Shown piece after piece: positions 32,841-39,554 of a stretch of DNA of 64,000 bases (positions are counted from its first letter, which is position 1; every line of letters begins with the position of its first letter). Both the position numbers and the translations under genes were made by a program. Origin of the DNA: Micromonospora_G sp044901685 (GTDB lineage: Bacteria; Actinomycetota; Actinomycetes; Mycobacteriales; Micromonosporaceae); contig NZ_JBJDPS010000001.1 of assembly GCF_044901685.1 (NCBI RefSeq), forward strand, positions 1,054,001 through 1,118,000, written 5' to 3'. Under the pieces are notes generated by a model. It was given only the letters and a program-made list of their open reading frames with translations. It was not told the origin of the DNA and ran no database searches.

Positions 32841-33341
32841 GTGTACGTCTCAGCCCGCAGCGACTACGCCATCCGCGCCATGCTGGCGATCGCGGCCGGC
32901 GGTCACGCCCACCCGGCTCACCTCGGTGGCGACCCGGTCGCCGCCACCGCTGGCGGTGCGGCCGGCGGTGGCGGCGAGTGGGTCAAGGCCGCCGTCCTTG
33001 CCACCGTGCAGGACATCCCGTTGAGCTTTCTCCAGGGCATCCTGCACGATCTGCGGCGGGCGGGACTCCTGCTCAGTCAACGAGGTCTGGACGGCGGTTA
33101 CTCGTTGGCCCGCCCGGCGGCCGAGATCAGTGTCGGGGACGTCCTGCGCGCGTTGAGCGGAACCCTGACCACCGTACGTGGCCTGCCGACCGAGGCGGCC
33201 GACTACCACGGCGTCGCCTCCGAACTCGGCAACGTCTGGCTGGCCGTACACAGTGCCATCGAGGCGGTGGTGGACCGGACGACGCTCGCCGACCTGCTCG
33301 CACCCCACCGGCGGGCAGCCCGACCCGGTGCCGGCGGTTGA
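32841..33341 (+). CDS. Rrf2-family transcriptional regulator (cysteine-free)
   Basis: A 166-residue regulator. The N-terminus YVSARSDYAIRAMLAIA is the Rrf2 signature. The winged helix continues with DIPLSFLQGILHDLRRAGLLLSQRGLDGGYSLARPAAEISVGDVLRAL. Between helix 1 and the recognition helix it has an extra, Gly/Ala/His-rich stretch of about 15-20 residues absent from usual family members. No cysteine is present, so it cannot hold the Fe-S cluster of IscR/NsrR; it is more like CymR, which senses sulfur status through protein or metabolite contacts. It starts at GTG with GGGAGG 8 bases ahead. It probably binds the three palindromes in this block. Confidence 0.85.
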   Translation: MYVSARSDYAIRAMLAIAAGGHAHPAHLGGDPVAATAGGAAGGGGEWVKAAVLATVQDIPLSFLQGILHDLRRAGLLLSQRGLDGGYSLARPAAEISVGDVLRALSGTLTTVRGLPTEAADYHGVASELGNVWLAVHSAIEAVVDRTTLADLLAPHRRAARPGAGG

Positions 33342-34123
33342 CCGGCTGGGCGACCGGCCCCTGGGAGATCGCCCTCGCGGTCGTCCTCGGTGCCCTCGCC
33401 GCGGCCGTCGGTACGCCGACCGGCGTCTCCGGCGGGTTGCTCCTGCTGCCGCTGCTGCTGACCGTCTTCGGTCTCGGAGGTACGGTCGCCAGCGCGACGA
33501 ACCTGCTCTTCAACGTCGTGTCCACCCCGGTGGGAATCGTCCGCCAGCGACACGTCGACCTCGGATTGACCCTGGTCCTGGTCGGCGCGGCGGTGCCGGC
33601 GGCGGTGGTCGGCGCGCTGGTCAACGTCTTCCTGCTCGGTGACTCGGCCGCGTTCCGGGTCCTGGTCGCCGGGTTGCTCGCGCTGGTCGCGGTCAGTTTG
33701 CTGCTGCCCCGGCCCAGGGCGGAGCGGGTGGCGCCACTGACCCGCTCGAACTGTGTCGCGCTGTTCGTCGTCGGTGCCGCCAGCGGTCTGCTCGGCGGCT
33801 TCTACGGGCTGGGCGGCGCGGTCCTGGCCGCCCCCGCCGCGCTGTTGCTCACCGGCTGGCCGGTGGTACGCGTCTCGGGCGCGGCGCTGGTCGCCACCCT
33901 GGTGGTCTCGCTCACCGGCCTCGCCACCTACAGCACGCTGAGCCTGGCCGGTCACACCGCCGTGCAGACCCCGCACTGGCCGCTCGGCCTGGCCCTGGGG
34001 GCGGGCGGGATCGTCGGCGGCTGGTACGCGGCCAGGCTCGCCGGGCGGGCACCCGACCGGTTGCTCCGGACCGTCCTCGCCGTTCTGGTCGGACTCGGTG
34101 CCGCCCGGCTCGCGTTGGCCTGA
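33338..34123 (+). CDS. TauE/SafE-family sulfite exporter-like membrane protein
   Basis: A 261-residue polytopic membrane protein with about eight spans and the family motifs GTPTGVSGGLLLLPLL and GLLGGFYGLGGAVLAAPAALLL, an internal repeat of the TauE fold. It starts at TTG 33338, overlapping the Rrf2 stop (TTGA); no other start fits the frame. TauE proteins export sulfite, sulfoacetate or related sulfonate products, which fits a neighbourhood for sulfonate uptake. The export need follows from desulfonation. Confidence 0.85.
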   Translation: MTGWATGPWEIALAVVLGALAAAVGTPTGVSGGLLLLPLLLTVFGLGGTVASATNLLFNVVSTPVGIVRQRHVDLGLTLVLVGAAVPAAVVGALVNVFLLGDSAAFRVLVAGLLALVAVSLLLPRPRAERVAPLTRSNCVALFVVGAASGLLGGFYGLGGAVLAAPAALLLTGWPVVRVSGAALVATLVVSLTGLATYSTLSLAGHTAVQTPHWPLGLALGAGGIVGGWYAARLAGRAPDRLLRTVLAVLVGLGAARLALA

Positions 34124-34163
34124 ACGACCGATGCCGAACGATCGGATGGCGGAAAAGCCTTGC

Positions 34164-34188
34164 TATTCCTATCGGAAGGATAGGAATA
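34164..34188. promoter_or_regulatory. Candidate Rrf2 operator, best copy
   Basis: A perfect 25-bp palindrome with arms TATTCCTAT and ATAGGAATA and a 7-base spacer, 372 bases before the 53-aa gene. It is the strongest of three such sites. Confidence 0.65.
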
Positions 34189-34424
34189 TGTTCGCGTGCT
34201 CATCGAGGTTCATCTCACCTCCCGCCGGGTCGTCGACCTGATGCGGGTCGCCTCGGGGCTCTGTCGCGGGCGCGACGCGGTCACCCCCTGATCGACGTCC
34301 CGTCACTGCCACGGCGGTAGCCACCACCGTCGCGCCACCCTCGCCGGCCGCGACCGTCCCGCCCCGGGACCCGGCCGCACCGCCCCGTTCACACCGGACG
34401 GTGACGGGACGGTCCACCCCTCCA

Positions 34425-34526
34425 GGTCACGACCCGTTCCCCTGGTCACGACCCGTTCCCCTGGTCACGACCCGTTCCCCTGGTCACGACCCCACTCTCC
34501 AGGTCACGACCCCTGGTCACGACCCC
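34425..34526 (+). repeat. Tandem repeat array in the yeiH leader
   Basis: Three exact copies of a 19-base unit, GGTCACGACCCGTTCCCCT, at 34425, 34444 and 34463, followed by three degenerate copies sharing GGTCACGACC at 34482, 34502 and 34515. It is in the 436-base gap between the TauE gene and the 53-aa gene. That gap contains no coding frame I can support and also holds the Rrf2 operator. Confidence 0.85.
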
Positions 34527-34559
34527 GCCCTCGGGGTCGCCCGAACCCGAAGGAACCCG

Positions 34560-34721
34560 ATGAGCGAAGAACCCGATTCCCGTTCCGCCCCGTCGAGCAC
34601 ACCACCCACCGCGCCGGAGAGCCGGCTCGCACTGAACGAGGACTGGGCCGCGACCATCCTGGGACTCGCGCTGCTCGTGCTCGTCCTCGTCGGCGCGATC
34701 CCCACCGGGCTGGTGCCCTGA
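34560..34721 (+). CDS. 53-aa membrane peptide, probable detached N-terminus of YeiH
   Basis: Ser/Pro-rich N-terminus, then LALNEDWAATILGLALLVLVLVGAIP, one membrane helix (residues ~31-48). In longer YeiH-family proteins an N-terminal helix with an (E)DWxAxxxGL start precedes the main body; here it is its own frame, with its stop overlapping the yeiH start (TGATG). GAAGGAACCCG precedes the ATG. The split is inferred from recalled family architecture. Confidence 0.6.
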   Translation: MSEEPDSRSAPSSTPPTAPESRLALNEDWAATILGLALLVLVLVGAIPTGLVP

Positions 34722-35983
34722 TGACCGCCGACGCGACCCGTACGCCCAACGACACCACCTCCGCGACCGCCACACCCACGACCGCCACGCCCGGCGACGT
34801 CGCGGCCACGACATCCGCGCCGGTGACCGCCACGCCCGACGACGCCCCGGGAACCGCGACAACCGGCCCCGTCGACGACGACACGACCGGCGTCGCCCCG
34901 GCCAGGTCCGGTGAGTTCTGGGCCTGGACGATCCTCGGCCTGCTCGTGGTCCTCGGCCTGGCCGCGCTGACCCGCTACCTCGAACAGAACGTCCCGGTCT
35001 TCTTCGAGGACACCGACCTGGCCGACTTCGCCGGCGCGATCGAATACCCGGTCTACGCGATTCTGCTCGGCCTGCTAGGAAACGTACTGGTCACCCTGCT
35101 CGGGATTCGGGACCGGATCGCCGCCGCGTTCCGGACCGAGTTCTTCATCAAGACCGGACTGGTGCTGCTCGGCGCCTCGATCAACCTCTCGGTGATCGCC
35201 AGCGCGGCCGGTCCGGCGATCGCGCAGGCGATCCTGCTGATCAGCGGCGTCTTCCTGTTCACCTGGTGGCTGGCCGGCAGGTTCGGGGTGGACGACAAAC
35301 TCCGGGCACTGCTCGCCTCGGCGGTCGCGATCTGCGGGGTCAGCGCGGCGATCGCGGCGGCCGGAGCGGTACGGGCGCGGCGGGAGCAGCTCGCGTACAC
35401 CGCGAGTCTGGTCATCCTCTTCGCGCTGCCGTCGATCTTCATCCTGCCCTGGCTCGCCGACGTGCTCGGACTCTCCGACGCGGTCGCCGGTGCCTGGATC
35501 GGCGGCAACATCGACACCACCGCGGCGGTCACGGCGGCGGGCGCGCTGGCCGGCGAGGAGGCGCTGCAGATCGCCAGCATCGTCAAGGTCACCCAGAACG
35601 CGCTGATGGGTGTCGTGGCGGTCGCGCTCACCGCGTACTTCACCCTCCGGGTCGAGCGCCAGCCCGGCGCGAGTCGCCCCGGGCGGGGTGAACTGTGGCG
35701 CCGGTTCCCGAAGTTCGTACTCGGCTTTGTCGCCGCGTCGGTGATCGCGACCTGGTACCTGGACGGTGCGGGCGCGGACGGCAAGGAGGTCATCGGCGTG
35801 GTCAACGACCTTCGGGTCTGGTTCCTGATCCTGGCGTTCGTCAGCATCGGACTGGAGTTCCGGGTCGCCTCGCTGCGGGAGGCGGGCTGGCGACCGATCG
35901 CGGTCTTCGCCAGCGCCACCGTGTTCAACCTGGTGCTCGCGTTGGCGTTGGCGTCGGTGCTGTTCCGCGGCTTCGCCGGTTGA
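34721..35983 (+). CDS. YeiH-family (UPF0324) putative sulfate/anion exporter
   Basis: A 420-residue membrane protein with ~10 spans after a Thr/Asp/Ala-rich cytoplasmic N-terminal extension (~60 residues). The family segment FFIKTGLVLLGASINLSVI and GAWIGGNIDTTAAVTAAGAL, then SIVKVTQNALMGVVA, are clear. Members are annotated as putative sulfate exporters, with little biochemical proof. In this block it could release sulfite or sulfate. Co-translated with the 53-aa peptide; likely Rrf2-regulated through the operator at 34164. Confidence 0.88.
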   Translation: MTADATRTPNDTTSATATPTTATPGDVAATTSAPVTATPDDAPGTATTGPVDDDTTGVAPARSGEFWAWTILGLLVVLGLAALTRYLEQNVPVFFEDTDLADFAGAIEYPVYAILLGLLGNVLVTLLGIRDRIAAAFRTEFFIKTGLVLLGASINLSVIASAAGPAIAQAILLISGVFLFTWWLAGRFGVDDKLRALLASAVAICGVSAAIAAAGAVRARREQLAYTASLVILFALPSIFILPWLADVLGLSDAVAGAWIGGNIDTTAAVTAAGALAGEEALQIASIVKVTQNALMGVVAVALTAYFTLRVERQPGASRPGRGELWRRFPKFVLGFVAASVIATWYLDGAGADGKEVIGVVNDLRVWFLILAFVSIGLEFRVASLREAGWRPIAVFASATVFNLVLALALASVLFRGFAG

Positions 35984-35997
35984 CGATCCGGTGACGG

Positions 35998-36029
35998 TGC
36001 CCCGGTGGTCGACCCCGGCCGCCGGGGCA
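35998..36029 (+). terminator. Hairpin after yeiH
   Basis: Arms TGCCCCGG and CCGGGGCA around a GC-rich loop, 15 bases past the stop, no T-run. Separates the sulfur block from the glnX operon. Confidence 0.5.
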
Positions 36030-36112
36030 GCGTCGTATTTCGGACCCGGTAAGACCTTGACGACCCCCGATACGTTGGCCTGACCGTCGACAAGCGACCC
36101 GGGGAGTTGTCG

Positions 36113-37405
36113 TTGCGCAAGCGAGCATGGGGTCGACTGCGTCACCGCACCGCGACCAGCCCGGGGCAGCTCTCCGTGGCGCTGGGTGCCGTGCTGCTCC
36201 TCGGCCTGACCTTCGGCCTGGTCGGTGCCCTGACCATGCGGAACAGCGTCAGCCTGGTCCGGGACGTGAGCGTGCGCAGTGGGCCGTTGAGCGTGCAGGC
36301 CCAGGACATCTACCGGTCGTTGTCGGACGCCGACGCGACGGCCGCGAGCGCGTTTCTCGGCAACGGGGTGGAGCCGGCCGAACTGCGTACCCGCTACCTG
36401 GACGACATCGCCCGGGCGAGCGCGACCATCGCCACCGCGTTGCGTGGTGCCGAGGGGGAGAGCGCGGCGGCACTGGACGTGCTGGTGGTGCAGGTGCCGG
36501 TCTACACCGGGCTGGTCGAGGCCGCGCGCACGTACAACCGGCAGGGGCTGCCCCTGGGCGGCGCCTACCTGCGCGAGGCGTCGGCCCTGATGCGCCAGAC
36601 CATCCTCCCGGCGGCCCAGGACCTCTTCCGTGCCGAGTCGTCGCGCCTGGTGCAGGCCCAACGCGCGGTGGCGAGCGTGCCGTGGGCGGCGGTGCTGCTC
36701 GGCCTGGCGCTGCTCACGCTGCTCGTGGTGACCCAGGTACGGCTGCGGCGGATGACCAACCGGGTGCTCAACCGGGGACTGCTCGCCGCCACCCTGGCCG
36801 CGGCGGTGGGGCTGGCCTGGGTGACGATCGCCGTCGCGGGCGCCGCCAGCGATATCAACGACGGCAGGCAGCGGGGTTCGGCTCAGGTGACCATCCTCGC
36901 CGAGGCACGTATCGCCGCACTTCAGGCCCGCGCGGACGAAGGGCTCACGTTGATCGCCCGGGGCGACGGGGCCGTCTTCGAGCGGACCTTCACCGAGACG
37001 ATGGAGCGGCTGGTCGGGGCCGACGGGTCCGGCGGCCTGCTGCTGCGCGCGCACCAGCAGGCGCCCGACGACGCGGCCCGGTCGGTGGTGGAGGACGCCC
37101 AGGCCCAGGCCCGAAGATGGCTCGACACCCACCGCAGGGTGCGCGAGTTGGACGACAGCAGTCAGCATCTCGAAGCGGTGCGGTTGGCGACCGGCAGTGC
37201 CCCGGACAGCGCGGCGAACGCCGCCAACCAACTCGACGCGGCGCTGGCCAGAGGCATCGCGGATGGTCGGCGGCACTTCGACCGACAGGCGGTGAGCGCC
37301 GCCGACGCGCTCGGCGGCGCCGACGTGGCGGTCGCCCTCCTGGCCGTGCTGCTCGCCGCGGCCGGATCGTTCGGGCTCTACCAGCGGATCGCGGAGTACC
37401 GATGA
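36113..37405 (+). CDS. glnX: GlnX-like membrane sensor of the PknG pathway
   Basis: A 430-residue protein with four spans (about residues 18-42, 190-210, 221-243, 403-425), an extracellular ~145-residue helical domain between spans 1 and 2, and a second long helical region between spans 3 and 4. It is the size and layout of mycobacterial GlnX (Rv0412c), which relays amino-acid binding by GlnH across the membrane to PknG. It is the first gene of the operon, followed by glnH and, one gene later, pknG. The start is TTG at 36113 (GGGGAG 6 bases before); an upstream TTG at 36107 abuts that site. Confidence 0.85.
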   Translation: MRKRAWGRLRHRTATSPGQLSVALGAVLLLGLTFGLVGALTMRNSVSLVRDVSVRSGPLSVQAQDIYRSLSDADATAASAFLGNGVEPAELRTRYLDDIARASATIATALRGAEGESAAALDVLVVQVPVYTGLVEAARTYNRQGLPLGGAYLREASALMRQTILPAAQDLFRAESSRLVQAQRAVASVPWAAVLLGLALLTLLVVTQVRLRRMTNRVLNRGLLAATLAAAVGLAWVTIAVAGAASDINDGRQRGSAQVTILAEARIAALQARADEGLTLIARGDGAVFERTFTETMERLVGADGSGGLLLRAHQQAPDDAARSVVEDAQAQARRWLDTHRRVRELDDSSQHLEAVRLATGSAPDSAANAANQLDAALARGIADGRRHFDRQAVSAADALGGADVAVALLAVLLAAAGSFGLYQRIAEYR

Positions 37406-38385
37406 ACATTCGACGACTGTCCGCCCTGGCCGTGGCCGCCACCCTTCTGCTGACCGGCTGCTCGGCGCCGGCCGAGCCACCCCCGCCGGACGACAGCGGG
37501 GTCACCGCGGTGGTGCCCCGCCCGCTCAACGTCAAGGACCCGGCCGACGTACCGAGTCCCGCGCCGCCGCCGCCCGCCTGTGATCCTCGGGCGAGCCTGC
37601 GACCACCGGCCTCGATGCCGGCGCCGGGCCGAATGCCCGACGGTACCGCCATGGCAACCATCGCCCGTCGTGGTCGGCTGCTCGTCGGCATCGACCAGAA
37701 CGCCTACCTGATGGGGTTCCGCGACCCGGTCAGCGGGGAGATGACCGGCTTCGAGGTCGACCTCGGCCGGGAGATCGCGAAGGCCATCTTCGGTAACCCG
37801 GACGCGGTGCAGTTCCGGGCGATCACCACCGCCGACCGGATCCCGGTGATCCAGCGGCGCGAGGTCGACATGGTGATCCGTACCGTCACCGCCACCTGCG
37901 AACGTGCCCAACTGGTCGCGTTCTCCAGCGAGTACCTCACCTCGTACCAGCGGCTGCTGGTCAACCGGGGTTCCGGTATCAAGAGCTTCGACGACCTGGC
38001 CGGCCGCAAGGTCTGCGCCACCAGGGGCAGCACCAGCATCGTGAAGATCCAGAGCGCGCCGTCGAAGCCCGTCGCGGTCTCCACCGACAGCACCCTCGAC
38101 TGCCTCGTACTTTTGCAGCAGGGCCAGATCGACGCGGTCTCCACCATCGACGTCCTGCTGCTCGCGCTCGCCGCGCAGGACCCGGGCACCGAGGTGGTCG
38201 GTGAACCGATCACCGACGAGCCTGCCGGGGTGGCGATGTCGCTCGACACACCGGAACTCGTCCGGTTCGTCAACGGGGTGCTCGCCCGGATGCGCGCGGA
38301 CGGCACCTGGACCGAGCTCTACCGACGCTGGCTCGGCCGGTTCGGCGAGGTGCCGGCACCACCCGTCGCGCGCTACCGGGACTGA
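37402..38385 (+). CDS. glnH: GlnH-like amino-acid-sensing lipoprotein
   Basis: A 327-residue lipoprotein with lipobox LLLTGC (C20), a Pro-rich linker (~25-60), and an SBP_bac_3 domain (residues ~80-315: GIDQNAYLMGFRDP, EMTGFEVDLGREIAKAIFG, VDMVIRTVTATCERAQLVAFSSEYL). No transporter genes accompany it. In mycobacteria GlnH (Rv0411c) binds aspartate, glutamate or asparagine as a sensor rather than for uptake. The ATG overlaps the glnX stop. Confidence 0.88.
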   Translation: MNIRRLSALAVAATLLLTGCSAPAEPPPPDDSGVTAVVPRPLNVKDPADVPSPAPPPPACDPRASLRPPASMPAPGRMPDGTAMATIARRGRLLVGIDQNAYLMGFRDPVSGEMTGFEVDLGREIAKAIFGNPDAVQFRAITTADRIPVIQRREVDMVIRTVTATCERAQLVAFSSEYLTSYQRLLVNRGSGIKSFDDLAGRKVCATRGSTSIVKIQSAPSKPVAVSTDSTLDCLVLLQQGQIDAVSTIDVLLLALAAQDPGTEVVGEPITDEPAGVAMSLDTPELVRFVNGVLARMRADGTWTELYRRWLGRFGEVPAPPVARYRD

Positions 38386-38387
38386 CC

Positions 38388-39554
38388 GTGGGGACCGGCA
38401 TCCACCCGATGAACCGTACGGACGTCGACCGGGCGATCGCCGAGATCGGCCGTGGACACGAGACGGTCGCCGCCGCGCTGTACCGGATCGACGCACACGA
38501 GTCACGCGGCTATCTCGCCGGTGCCGCCGTCACCGGTGCCACCGCCGCGCTGTGGCAGGTGGCCCAACCGCGCATCGACCCGCTCTGGCAGAGCTTCGTC
38601 GGACTGGGCGAGGTGCTGGAGCGGCTCCGGCAGGTACGCGGCGGCCGGCAGCGGCCCCCCTCGGCCACCCTGACCGAACTCACCCGACTGCTCACCGCAC
38701 CCGTGCCGGGCGTCGACGTACCGCCGCACGCCTTCGCGCTCGCCCTGGCGGAGAGCTGCCTGGAGGTGATCGCCGTTCTCGACCGGGTCGGCGAGGCCCG
38801 GGCCGCCGTCGCCACCCGGGCCGCCGAACTGGAGTCCGGGCTGGACGTCGTCACGACCGCCGAGACGGCCCTCTCGACCGGGCGGGCGAGCACGGCGGCC
38901 CGGCTCGGTGCCACCCTCCGACAGCTTCACCACGCCGCTCTCGGTGACCCCGTCGGGGCCGAACCCCACTCCGGCGAGTGGGCCCGGCTGGGCACCGCGA
39001 TCGCGGCGGCGGTCGGCCGGTTCGAGGAACTGGCCCGGGTCCGGGCCATGCTGCCCGAGCGGCTCGCCGCCCTCGACGGTGCCGTGGAGGTGCTGGTACG
39101 CGCCCAGGGGCGGGAACGGTCGGCGTACGACCGGGCCGTTGAGAAGATCGTTGATCCCGGCCTGCCGGAACCGGTCGACCTGGCGACCGAGATACGACGC
39201 GCCGCCGAGGCACTGGGCCGTACCGTTCCGCCGCGCGCCGAGGGCTGGGCCGGGCTGATGGCCCGACTCGACGCCCTGGACGGGGAGACGGCCGCCGGTC
39301 TTGTCGCCGCCGAAGCCCGTGCCGCCACGGCGGAGGGGCTGGTCGGGCGGCGGGACGAACTGCGCGGGCGGTTGCTGGCCTACCAGGCGAAGGCGGGTCG
39401 GGTCGGCCGGGCCGAGGACCTGCGGCTGGCCGCGCTGCACCGGACCGCCCGGGATCTGCTCTGGAGCGCGCCGTGCGACCTGCGCGCGGCGACCCGGGCC
39501 GTCTACGCCTACCAACAGGAACTGACCGGCGACGTCGAAGGGAGCGCGGGATGA
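38388..39554 (+). CDS. Helical protein of unknown function between glnH and pknG
   Basis: A 388-residue, Ala/Leu/Arg-rich, almost entirely helical protein with no membrane segment or known domain. The alternation of AAE/LxxR stretches (RAAVATRAAELESGL, AATAEGLVGRRDELRGRLLAYQAK) suggests coiled-coil bundles. It starts at GTG 38388 (2 bases after glnH) or ATG 38409 and its stop overlaps the pknG start. Mycobacterial loci have no gene here. Position suggests an adaptor between the GlnX/GlnH sensor and PknG, which is inference. Confidence 0.7.
   Translation: MGTGIHPMNRTDVDRAIAEIGRGHETVAAALYRIDAHESRGYLAGAAVTGATAALWQVAQPRIDPLWQSFVGLGEVLERLRQVRGGRQRPPSATLTELTRLLTAPVPGVDVPPHAFALALAESCLEVIAVLDRVGEARAAVATRAAELESGLDVVTTAETALSTGRASTAARLGATLRQLHHAALGDPVGAEPHSGEWARLGTAIAAAVGRFEELARVRAMLPERLAALDGAVEVLVRAQGRERSAYDRAVEKIVDPGLPEPVDLATEIRRAAEALGRTVPPRAEGWAGLMARLDALDGETAAGLVAAEARAATAEGLVGRRDELRGRLLAYQAKAGRVGRAEDLRLAALHRTARDLLWSAPCDLRAATRAVYAYQQELTGDVEGSAG

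Noticed and set aside
34425..34526. CRISPR-like array
   Set aside because: The units are head-to-tail without spacers and there are no cas genes, so it is a simple tandem repeat.
35075..37480. 801-codon minus-strand frame across yeiH and glnX
   Set aside because: Low-complexity Arg/Gly/Gln shadow of two real plus-strand genes, with no family resemblance.
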